From Burkholderiaceae bacterium (GTDB lineage: Bacteria > Pseudomonadota > Gammaproteobacteria > Burkholderiales > Burkholderiaceae): a stretch of DNA of 12,121 nucleotides. Position numbers and translations under genes: made by a program. This document shows positions 1 to 6,029 of the stretch, one piece after another. The DNA lies in contig CANBYN010000029.1 in assembly GCA_947373615.1 (NCBI GenBank), positions 1 through 12,121 of the forward strand, written 5' to 3'. The stretch's first letter is position 1, and every line of letters begins with the position of its first letter. The notes below the pieces were generated by a model. That model worked only from the letters and a program-made list of their open reading frames with translations, was not told the DNA's origin and ran no database searches.

Positions 1-1361
1 ATACGCTTGGCATATTCAGCGGCAGCCAACAATTGTCTGTCGGTCATATTGCGCAATTCCCAATTCCACTCACGGTTGCCTTCGAAGCGCAAATTCATAG
101 CGTATAAGCGCTCACCACGAACAAACCCTTTTCGGCTCGCCATGGCTTCTATCTCTTGCTCCGTAACCTTGGTGCGAGTTGGGGCGTGATTAGACTTACC
201 TAACTCTTCACGCGCAAGTTGGCCATAAAAGTTGTACTGCTCATCAATGAGCTCGAAGCTTTCTTTTGCTTTGGCATCTTGACCCTCTGCCTTGAGAGCG
301 CGTCCATACCAATAAGTCCATGCGGGATCTTTACTACGTACGGCAGGATTCATCCCATCGATGGCATTCTTCACCAAGACCCAATCTTTTGCACGCAAAC
401 CTGCGCGCACTTTCCACTCTTGCGATTCAACGGAGAGCAACTCGTTATAACCAATCTCTTGTTGAAAGCGGTAGGCATCATCCGCATTTGAATCTAATTT
501 CTTCGCCAGAAATTGCCCAATCACTCCCCAAGCTACCGCTTGATTTTCTTTGCTATAACGGGATGCGGTTTGTGAAAAATCCCGATACGCTTTAGCAGGA
601 TCTGCTTTTGCCGCTTTCACAATTTCTGCAATAGGGTCATCGCCTCCAAGACGGCGCGCCATGGTGTCATAACCTTTTTCGCTCGCGGCGCGACCGAGAG
701 CCTTAGCCTCGCTTGGACTCATACCACCAGCAGCAACCAATGAAGGCACTAACTCTTGGCAGGCCTGGCCAAAATAACTTGGATCCAACAGCACTGAACG
801 CGAATCAATTGCTAATTTTGTTGGGTTCTCGCCCTGAGAGAGCTTTGACAACAAGTAATAACACTTCACCTGGGTGTCGTCGTCCAAAACAAATTTGGCA
901 TATTCAATATCAAAACGCGACCAATCTTTGCGCTTACCCAAGACTAGCAACCAATCATTACGCATGCGATCAGCTAAGGCTGAACCTTGATATTGGTTTA
1001 GGAAGGAAATGACTTGGGCATCCGCGCTGTAATCATTACGCGCACCACCAGCGCTATCAAACAATTGCGGCTTAATCCGGAAATACGTTACATAGTCATC
1101 AAACGGATAATTCGCTAAGCTAGAAGATAGTTGTTGCGTACGAAAGACATCATTTTTCTTGGCGGCTTCACGCAAATCAATAAACATCCGATCGGTATCG
1201 GTAACATCGGCAGGCGCAGACTTATTTTCATAAGAATTGGGCAAACTCGGCTTTTTCAGCTTTTCAGCAAATGCGTGAGACAAACTGAGGGCTAATCCCA
1301 AAATCAAAATCTTGGCCCATTGTTGGCGTTTGCTTTTCAAAGTTGCAGACTTCTTTTTCAC
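1..1361 (-). CDS. slt: Soluble lytic murein transglycosylase, C-terminal part outside the window
   Basis: The reading frame stays open on the minus strand from a GTG at 1361 to the left edge, giving 453 residues. Slt enzymes cleave the MurNAc-GlcNAc bond of peptidoglycan in the periplasm and form 1,6-anhydro-muropeptides. The first 30 or so residues are a signal peptide: a Lys/Arg-rich start (KKKSATLKSKRQQWAK), a hydrophobic core (ILILGLALSLS) and a likely cut after HAFA. The rest is alpha-helical and Ala/Lys/Asp-rich, with repeat-like blocks such as DPAWTYWYGRALKAEGQ, matching the superhelical U-domain of the Slt70 family. The catalytic SLT domain with its glutamate would lie beyond position 1, so activity cannot be judged. 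GTG is the only reasonable start because an in-frame TAG lies two codons upstream; the AGGG before it is a weak ribosome binding site. It diverges from the cyclo-ligase gene. AmpG, also in this window, imports the products of such enzymes. Confidence 0.85.
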   Translation of the reverse strand, partial: MKKKSATLKSKRQQWAKILILGLALSLSHAFAEKLKKPSLPNSYENKSAPADVTDTDRMFIDLREAAKKNDVFRTQQLSSSLANYPFDDYVTYFRIKPQLFDSAGGARNDYSADAQVISFLNQYQGSALADRMRNDWLLVLGKRKDWSRFDIEYAKFVLDDDTQVKCYYLLSKLSQGENPTKLAIDSRSVLLDPSYFGQACQELVPSLVAAGGMSPSEAKALGRAASEKGYDTMARRLGGDDPIAEIVKAAKADPAKAYRDFSQTASRYSKENQAVAWGVIGQFLAKKLDSNADDAYRFQQEIGYNELLSVESQEWKVRAGLRAKDWVLVKNAIDGMNPAVRSKDPAWTYWYGRALKAEGQDAKAKESFELIDEQYNFYGQLAREELGKSNHAPTRTKVTEQEIEAMASRKGFVRGERLYAMNLRFEGNREWNWELRNMTDRQLLAAAEYAKR

Positions 1362-1412
1362 TATCTAACCCTGTATACGTTTATTAGGCACCTGCATGGA
1401 GCTAACTTGATT

Positions 1413-1440
1413 ACTATATCTTCTAATTTTCGCCTGATAA
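1413..1440 (-). promoter_or_regulatory. Candidate sigma-70 promoter for slt
   Basis: On the minus strand TTATCA (1440-1435) and TATAGT (1418-1413) are separated by 16 bp, matching the -35 and -10 consensus at 4 of 6 and 5 of 6 bases. A start near 1406 would leave a leader of about 45 nt before the GTG of slt. The -35 box abuts the start codon of the divergent gene, so the two genes may interfere. No equally good promoter was seen for the plus-strand gene in this 78-bp gap. The call rests on consensus matching by eye. Confidence 0.35.
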
Positions 1441-2066
1441 TGACTGATATGCACGGTAAATCGCCAAAAACTCTACGCCAAGATTTATTACAGCAGCGCC
1501 AAGAATTTGCTGCGGCAGAGGGCTACGCCCAAGCAAGGGATCGCTTGATTGCAGGGCTAATTGACTTTTTGGCAAACTATGGCAAATCTTTGCAGTCAAT
1601 TGCCCTGTATTGGCCCATACAAGATGAAGTTGATTTACGCCCTGCCTTAATCGCATGGGCACAAAAAGCTCCTGAACGCAAACTATCCCTTCCTTTTGCG
1701 CGACCTGATAAACATCTCGATTTTTACGAATGGCGCGATGGAGACACCTTAAAACCGAGTAAGCATGGCGTACCTGAACCTGAGCTGGATAACTCCTCAA
1801 GACCTCAACTCATTCCTGATTGCATCCTCATTCCCTGCGTCGGCTGGTCTAGCTCTACGACGAATGAAAAAACCCATTATTGGCGCCTGGGTTATGGTGG
1901 CGGCTATTTCGATCGCACCTTGTCGCAACTGAGAAAAGAGAGCCCAAGCCTCATATGCATGGGGATTGGGTTTGATTGGCAAAAACTAAATGATGTCGAA
2001 TGGGCAGCTCAAACACATGATGAGCCCTTAGACTTACTGCTAACTGAATCCGGATTATTAAGTTAG
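1440..2066 (+). CDS. ygfA: 5-formyltetrahydrofolate cyclo-ligase (5,10-methenyl-THF synthetase)
   Basis: This 208-residue protein should catalyse the ATP-dependent conversion of 5-formyl-THF to 5,10-methenyl-THF in the cytoplasm, returning the storage folate to one-carbon metabolism. Family marks are the N-terminal KTLRQDLLQQRQEF, the YWPIQDEVDLRP segment (residues 58-68), LPFARPD (84-90), the KHGVPEPE substrate-site segment (108-115) and the glycine-rich nucleotide loop LGYGGGYFDR (150-159). Length is normal for the family. The stretch SSSTTNEKTHYW (137-148), just before the glycine loop, is longer than the usual short linker. The frame is open further upstream, but a longer start would run into the divergent slt gene and lacks homology; the ATG at 1440 (or a second at 1449) fits the family N-terminus. 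Neither has a strong ribosome binding site. It converges on metF with a 16-bp gap. Confidence 0.9.
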   Translation: MTDMHGKSPKTLRQDLLQQRQEFAAAEGYAQARDRLIAGLIDFLANYGKSLQSIALYWPIQDEVDLRPALIAWAQKAPERKLSLPFARPDKHLDFYEWRDGDTLKPSKHGVPEPELDNSSRPQLIPDCILIPCVGWSSSTTNEKTHYWRLGYGGGYFDRTLSQLRKESPSLICMGIGFDWQKLNDVEWAAQTHDEPLDLLLTESGLLS

Positions 2067-2082
2067 CCGATTTTTCAAATAT

Positions 2083-2913
2083 TTACTTCTTTAGATCTAA
2101 ATTATCGGCAATTGCCAAAACGGCATCTGCCTGATTTAAGGAATAAAAGTGAATGCCAGGTGCGCCAGCTGTTAAAAGCTGATCGCATAAATCAGTCACA
2201 ACCTCTTCACCAAATGCGCGAATAGAAGCAATGTCATCACCGTAAGACTCTAGACGCAAACGAATCCAACGCGGAATCTCGGCGCCACAAGCATCTGAAA
2301 AACGGAGTAATTGGTTGCTGTTAGTAATCGGCATGATGCCGGCAATAATCGGCTGTATAACGCCTAAGTCATAAGCCTCATCGACAAAGCGGAAGTAGGC
2401 ATCACTGTTATAAAAATATTGCGTTACGGCAGAGTTTGCGCCCGCCTTCATTTTTTGAACAAAGAAATCGACGTCACTTGCAGGTGACTTTGCTTGTGGA
2501 TGTGTTTCTGGATAAGCCGCTACATCGATGTGAAACCAATCCCCGGTTTCTGTACGGATAAATTCGACTAACTCATTAGCATGATGAAACTCGCCATACT
2601 GACCCATTCCAGAAGGCAAATCGCCGCGCAGCGCAACGATGCGCTTCACACCTAAAGCCTGATATTGCTTTAACATCTCGCGCACGCTTTCACGTGAGCT
2701 ACCAACACAAGACAAGTGAGGAGCGACTGCAGCACCTGCTGCATGAATGTCGCTCACCACTTTTAATGTGCCAGACTGGGTAGAACCTCCAGCGCCAAAA
2801 GTCACGGAATAAAATGCTGGGTTGAGCATTTCACTAAAACGCTCACGCACAAGGTGTAACTTATTCTCACCTTCAGATGATTTTGGAGGGAAGAATTCGA
2901 TGCTTAATTCCAT
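2083..2913 (-). CDS. metF: 5,10-methylenetetrahydrofolate reductase
   Basis: MetF reduces 5,10-methylene-THF to 5-methyl-THF with NADH and FAD, supplying the methyl group that methionine synthase passes to homocysteine. The protein is 276 residues, normal for the bacterial catalytic-domain-only form. Motifs: SIEFFPP at 4-10 with the catalytic Glu6, YSVTFGAGGST at 35-45, ALRGD at 94-98 with Asp98 at the folate/flavin site, TQYFY at 164-168 with Gln165, and GIMPI at 192-196. The ATG at 2913 gives the usual MetF N-terminus (MELSIEFFPPK), but the sequence before it has no clear ribosome binding site. It starts 37 bp after ahcY on the same strand with no terminator visible between them, so it is probably translated from the ahcY transcript and shares its SAH riboswitch. 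Pairing ahcY with metF makes sense because both regenerate methionine from SAH. Confidence 0.96.
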   Translation of the reverse strand: MELSIEFFPPKSSEGENKLHLVRERFSEMLNPAFYSVTFGAGGSTQSGTLKVVSDIHAAGAAVAPHLSCVGSSRESVREMLKQYQALGVKRIVALRGDLPSGMGQYGEFHHANELVEFIRTETGDWFHIDVAAYPETHPQAKSPASDVDFFVQKMKAGANSAVTQYFYNSDAYFRFVDEAYDLGVIQPIIAGIMPITNSNQLLRFSDACGAEIPRWIRLRLESYGDDIASIRAFGEEVVTDLCDQLLTAGAPGIHFYSLNQADAVLAIADNLDLKK

Positions 2914-2950
2914 GATTGGGGGCCTAGGTTTCTATTGAACAAGACTTGGA

Positions 2951-4396
2951 TTAATAACGATAGTGATCAGCCTTGTATGGACCTTCCTTCGAAACCCCAA
3001 TGTAGGAAGCTTGCTGATCAGACAGTACTGTTAACTCTGCATTCAGAGTTTTGAGCTGCAAACGAGCAACCTTCTCATCCAAATGCTTGGGCAATGTGTA
3101 AACGCCAATTGGGTATTTGTCTGTACCAACTGCATTCCACAATTCAATTTGTGCAATTACTTGGTTTGCAAATGAAGAGCTCATCACATATGAAGGATGG
3201 CCTGTACCGCAACCTAAATTAACAAGACGGCCTTTAGCCAAGATAATAATGCGCTTCTCAGGTTTGCCATTGGCTGCTGGAAAAATCACGTGGTCAACTT
3301 GTGGCTTAATCTCTTCCCATTTGTATTTTTCAATACCAGCAACATCAATTTCATTATCAAAGTGACCGATGTTACAAACAATGGCTTGATTCTTCATCTT
3401 AGCCATGTGGTCATGCGTGATCACATGGTAGTTGCCTGTTGCAGATACAAAGATGTCTGCTTTATCGGCAGCGTAATCCATGGTTACAACGCGGTAACCT
3501 TCCATAGCAGCTTGCAATGCACAGATTGGATCCACTTCAGTTACCCAAACTTGGGCAGATAAAGCGCGCAATGCTTGAGCTGAACCCTTACCTACATCGC
3601 CGTAGCCACAAACTACAGCAACCTTGCCCGCAACCATTACATCCGTAGCACGCTTGATCGCGTCAACTAAAGACTCACGGCAACCATAGAGGTTGTCGAA
3701 CTTGCTCTTAGTCACTGAGTCATTCACATTAATTGCCGGGAACTTCAAATCACCTTTTGCAAACATTTGATACAGGCGATGCACGCCAGTAGTTGTTTCT
3801 TCGGTAACGCCTTTTACTTTTTCTAAACGTGTGGAGTACCAAGTTGGATCTTGTGCCAATTTTTTCTTGATAGCAGCAAACAAAATAGTTTCTTCTTCGC
3901 TGGTTGGATGATTCAAGCAAGCCTGATCATTTTCAGCGCGAGCGCCGAGATGCAACAATAAAGTCGCATCGCCGCCATCATCCAAAATCATGTTGGTGTA
4001 ACCACCGTCGGACCACTCAAAAATACGATGGGTAAAGTCCCAGTACTGCTCAAGGGTTTCACCTTTGATAGCAAATACTGGCGTACCGTTAGCTGCGATT
4101 GCAGCTGCAGCGTGATCTTGGGTTGAGAAAATATTGCACGATGCCCATTGCACTTCGGCGCCAAGTGCCTCGAGAGTCTCGATCAATACTGCAGTTTGAA
4201 TGGTCATGTGCAATGAACCAGTGATGCGTGCACCACGCAGCGGCTGCTGTGCAGCAAATTCATCGCGAATAGCTATAAGACCAGGCATCTCAGTTTCAGC
4301 AATTGCAATTTCTTTACGACCAAAGTCAGCCAAAGAAATATCAGCAATTGCGCAATGAGTTGCAACAAAGTTATTTAAATCAGAAACGGTATTCAT
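2951..4396 (-). CDS. ahcY: S-adenosylhomocysteine hydrolase (adenosylhomocysteinase)
   Basis: AhcY splits S-adenosylhomocysteine, the inhibitory product of methyltransferases, into adenosine and homocysteine, using tightly bound NAD. The protein is 481 residues, the long bacterial form with the extra segment around residues 150-190. Visible marks: GRKEIAIAETEMPGL (26-40), the HMT substrate motif at 63-65, the NAD-binding CGYGDVGKG (263-271), VTEVDP (285-290) and the C-terminal KADHYRY that closes the neighbouring active site of the tetramer. The ATG at 4396 is chosen over an in-frame ATG at 4456: it gives the family N-terminus (MNTVSDLNNF) and has TGGAG 5 nt upstream, whereas the 20 codons before it overlap RNA structure downstream of the riboswitch. 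It lies between metK and metF on the same strand. Translation is probably raised when SAH accumulates. Confidence 0.97.
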   Translation of the reverse strand: MNTVSDLNNFVATHCAIADISLADFGRKEIAIAETEMPGLIAIRDEFAAQQPLRGARITGSLHMTIQTAVLIETLEALGAEVQWASCNIFSTQDHAAAAIAANGTPVFAIKGETLEQYWDFTHRIFEWSDGGYTNMILDDGGDATLLLHLGARAENDQACLNHPTSEEETILFAAIKKKLAQDPTWYSTRLEKVKGVTEETTTGVHRLYQMFAKGDLKFPAINVNDSVTKSKFDNLYGCRESLVDAIKRATDVMVAGKVAVVCGYGDVGKGSAQALRALSAQVWVTEVDPICALQAAMEGYRVVTMDYAADKADIFVSATGNYHVITHDHMAKMKNQAIVCNIGHFDNEIDVAGIEKYKWEEIKPQVDHVIFPAANGKPEKRIIILAKGRLVNLGCGTGHPSYVMSSSFANQVIAQIELWNAVGTDKYPIGVYTLPKHLDEKVARLQLKTLNAELTVLSDQQASYIGVSKEGPYKADHYRY

Positions 4397-4401
4397 TAAT
4401 G

Positions 4402-4467
4402 CTCCAGCTAAATACGATCCAATGCTGGAGTAGAAACTCGCTAGCCATTGAATCATGGGTTAGCGAG
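4402..4467 (-). promoter_or_regulatory. ahcY: Expression platform of the ahcY riboswitch: RBS-covering hairpin and a competing hairpin
   Basis: Reading the minus strand, CTCCAGC (4430-4424) can pair perfectly with GCTGGAG (4408-4402) across a 15-nt loop. The second arm contains the TGGAG ribosome binding site of ahcY, so this stem would hide it. Just upstream, CTCGCTA (4467-4461) pairs perfectly with TAGCGAG (4443-4437), extended inside by CCAT/ATGG (4458-4455 with 4448-4445). The first arm of this second hairpin shares three bases with the 3' arm of the aptamer's long-range helix, so the two folds exclude each other. This fits translational control by SAH. How the ligand signal opens the RBS stem is not obvious from pairing alone. 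Confidence 0.6.
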
Positions 4468-4560
4468 CGCGGTTGCAATTAGCAAACTCCGCCTAGGAAT
4501 TTGCTCCCTTCAAGCCTGGGGAAGTGCTGGGTCACAGCAATCCTTGCAACGCTCCTTGAA
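4463..4560 (-). promoter_or_regulatory. SAH riboswitch aptamer in the ahcY leader
   Basis: The minus strand matches the known SAH riboswitch class, which occurs mainly upstream of ahcY in beta- and gammaproteobacteria and activates expression when SAH binds. P1 is TTCAAG (4560-4555) with CTTGAA (4514-4509), a perfect 6-bp stem. Conserved GGAGCG and TTGCAAG follow P1, and CCCAGG precedes its 3' arm, as in the class consensus. The internal hairpin TGCTG/CAGCA is present. The long-range helix pairs GAGCG (4554-4550) with CGCTC (4469-4465), preceded by the conserved AAC. Between them an optional hairpin forms from AGCAAA and TTTGCT with inner TCC/GGA. Placement directly before ahcY makes the call strong. 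The ligand is inferred from the family. Confidence 0.9.
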
Positions 4561-4562
4561 GG

Positions 4563-4592
4563 TATGGCGAAATTGTAATCAATTTCGCCATA
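4563..4592. repeat. Perfect 13-bp inverted repeat upstream of the SAH riboswitch
   Basis: On the minus strand TATGGCGAAATTG is followed by a 4-nt spacer and then its exact reverse complement, ending 2 bp before the aptamer. There is no T-run after it on either strand, so it is not a normal intrinsic terminator. A possible -10 box, TACAAT (4577-4572), sits in its centre and would start transcription at about the first base of the aptamer, in which case the repeat would act as a DNA operator. No good -35 box accompanies it at the right distance. If transcription instead reads through from metK, it would form a strong RNA hairpin separating metK from the riboswitch. The sequence does not decide between these. 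Confidence 0.75.
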
Positions 4593-4648
4593 GTTCGCCT
4601 CAATACATCTACATACTGCTTTTAATGCTCTTTTATGCGCTCCAATAC

Positions 4649-5815
4649 CTATAGACCTGCCGCTGCACGCAATACCGGTGCTTTATCGCATTGTTCCCAA
4701 GTAAATTCTGGCTCCTCACGGCCGAAGTGACCGTAAGCAGCAGTCTTGCGATATATAGGACGCAAGAGATTGAGCATCTTCACAATGCCTTTTGGACGCA
4801 AATCAAAGTGCTCGGACACCAGTTGAGCAATCTTCTCATCTGAAATCTTGCCTGTGCCGAAAGTGCTCACCATCACTGAAGTTGGTTTTGCAACACCGAT
4901 AGCATAAGAGATCTGAATTAAGCACTTGCTTGCCAATCCTGCAGCAACTACATTCTTAGCAACATAACGGCCAGCGTATGCTGCAGAGCGGTCAACCTTA
5001 GAAGGGTCTTTGCCTGAGAAAGCACCGCCACCATGAGGAGCGGCGCCGCCATAGGTGTCTACAATAATCTTGCGACCAGTTAAACCACAATCACCTTGTG
5101 GACCACCAATAACGAAGCGACCAGTTGGATTTACCAAAAAGTTAATTGCACCCTTAATTAAATGCTTTGGTAAAACTGGCTTAATGATTTCTTCGATTAC
5201 AGCTTCACGCAATTTTTCGAGAGAAATTTCTTCATCATGTTGTGTAGACAACACCACCGTGTCGATAGAGTCCGGCTTGCCATCAACGTAACGCAATGTC
5301 ACTTGTGACTTTGCATCAGGACGCAACCAATTTAAACGGCCATCACGGCGCAATTGAGACTGACGCTCCACTAGGCGGTGTGACAAGTGGATAGGCAATG
5401 GCATGAGTTCAGCAGTCTCATCACATGCATAGCCAAACATTAAACCTTGGTCGCCAGCACCCTGGTCCAAGCCGTCGTCATGTGCCTTATCGACACCTTG
5501 AGCAATGTCAGGACTTTGTTTGTCATAGGCAACTAACACCGCACAACCTTTGTAATCAATGCCGTAGTCCGTATTGTCGTAACCAATTTCACGCAAGGTA
5601 TTGCGTGCTACCTGGATATAGTCAACATTTGCGTTCGTAGTGATTTCACCGGCGAGCACAACCAAACCAGTGTTGCATAAAGTTTCTGCTGCAACACGTG
5701 CAGTTGGATCTTGGGCCAAAATGGCATCCAAGATAGAATCAGAAATTTGGTCTGCTACTTTATCGGGATGACCTTCAGAAACAGATTCTGAGGTAAAGAA
5801 GTAATCGTTTGCCAT
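4649..5815 (-). CDS. metK: S-adenosylmethionine synthetase (methionine adenosyltransferase)
   Basis: MetK joins ATP and methionine to give S-adenosylmethionine, phosphate and pyrophosphate, and is the sole main source of SAM in most bacteria. The protein is 388 residues, the usual length. Conserved marks: FTSESVSEGHPDK (7-19) with the ATP-contacting His16, GAGDQGLMFGYA (119-130), and the glycine-rich P-loop-like GGGAFSGKDPSKVDRSAAY (262-280). The ATG at 5815 has AAAGGA 7 nt upstream (5828-5823), a good ribosome binding site. It is divergent from the acyltransferase/dapF run and is followed on the same strand by ahcY after 252 bp. Its leader (5816-5933) begins with a SAM-II-like sequence described separately. 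All key residues I can check are intact. Confidence 0.98.
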   Translation of the reverse strand: MANDYFFTSESVSEGHPDKVADQISDSILDAILAQDPTARVAAETLCNTGLVVLAGEITTNANVDYIQVARNTLREIGYDNTDYGIDYKGCAVLVAYDKQSPDIAQGVDKAHDDGLDQGAGDQGLMFGYACDETAELMPLPIHLSHRLVERQSQLRRDGRLNWLRPDAKSQVTLRYVDGKPDSIDTVVLSTQHDEEISLEKLREAVIEEIIKPVLPKHLIKGAINFLVNPTGRFVIGGPQGDCGLTGRKIIVDTYGGAAPHGGGAFSGKDPSKVDRSAAYAGRYVAKNVVAAGLASKCLIQISYAIGVAKPTSVMVSTFGTGKISDEKIAQLVSEHFDLRPKGIVKMLNLLRPIYRKTAAYGHFGREEPEFTWEQCDKAPVLRAAAGL

Positions 5816-5885
5816 TGCATATTCCTTTAAAAATTAACACGATCATTGGGACAACTCGACGTGCCAGGAACTACAACGGCGACGC

Positions 5886-5933
5886 TTTAGCAGAATTTAT
5901 GAATCGCCCTGCAAGTTGCCTTAACTCAGCGAT
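5886..5933 (-). promoter_or_regulatory. Possible SAM-II-like riboswitch aptamer in the metK leader
   Basis: On the minus strand ATCGCT (5933-5928) pairs with GGCGAT (5908-5903), last pair a G-U wobble, forming a P1-like stem. Its loop begins GAGTTA and ends CTTGCAG, close to the GAUUUA and UUGCA elements of SAM-II. Eleven bases after the stem comes GCTAAA (5891-5886). The spacer plus GCTAAA matches the crystallised environmental SAM-II RNA, as I remember it, at 14 of 17 positions, with the same spacing. The uridines and the CUAAA that contact SAM in that structure appear to be at equivalent places. Against it: the third base of GAUUUA is changed and I find no good pseudoknot helix between the loop and the tail (only GCAG with CTGC, or weak pairings). 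Position before metK suits SAM feedback. Confidence 0.4.
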
Positions 5934-5939
5934 GGTGTA

Positions 5940-5969
5940 ATTCTATCTGAAAAGACCCCTTTTAGGCAA
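5940..5969 (-). promoter_or_regulatory. Candidate sigma-70 promoter for metK
   Basis: On the minus strand TTGCCT (5969-5964) and TAGAAT (5945-5940) are 18 bp apart and match the -35 and -10 consensus at 4 of 6 and 5 of 6 bases. The expected start is an A at about 5933, giving a leader of about 118 nt. That start coincides with the first base of the P1-like stem of the SAM-II-like element, which supports both calls. The -35 box lies within an 8-bp repeat (AGTTGCCT, 5971-5964) whose inverse occurs at 5921-5914. Confidence 0.5.
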
Positions 5970-6029
5970 CTATGTCTTTATATCCGCCTCTTTCTAGCCC
6001 TTTAGACTTGCATTGAATATCATTGGGGG

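Noticed and set aside
219..1012. Several plus-strand open frames of 60-99 codons across the left region
   Set aside because: They are antisense to the continuous slt frame on the minus strand, have no recognisable domains and overlap one another.
1320..1439. A longer start for the cyclo-ligase adding 40 residues
   Set aside because: It would overlap the divergent slt signal-peptide region and the intergenic gap, and the added residues do not resemble the family.
2067..2109. GCCGAT and ATCGGC arms between the cyclo-ligase and metF as a bidirectional terminator
   Set aside because: The 6-bp arms are separated by 31 bases with little inner pairing, and the second arm is inside metF; too weak to call.
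4397..4456. A 20-codon in-frame extension of ahcY starting at ATG 4456
   Set aside because: It has no ribosome binding site, codes for residues not typical of AhcY, and lies in the hairpins of the riboswitch expression platform; the ATG at 4396 has TGGAG at a good distance.
5951..5964. A short AAAAG/CTTTT hairpin in the metK-acyltransferase gap as a terminator
   Set aside because: The stem is only 5 A/T-rich pairs, lies between two divergent promoters where no gene ends, and falls in the spacer of the metK promoter.
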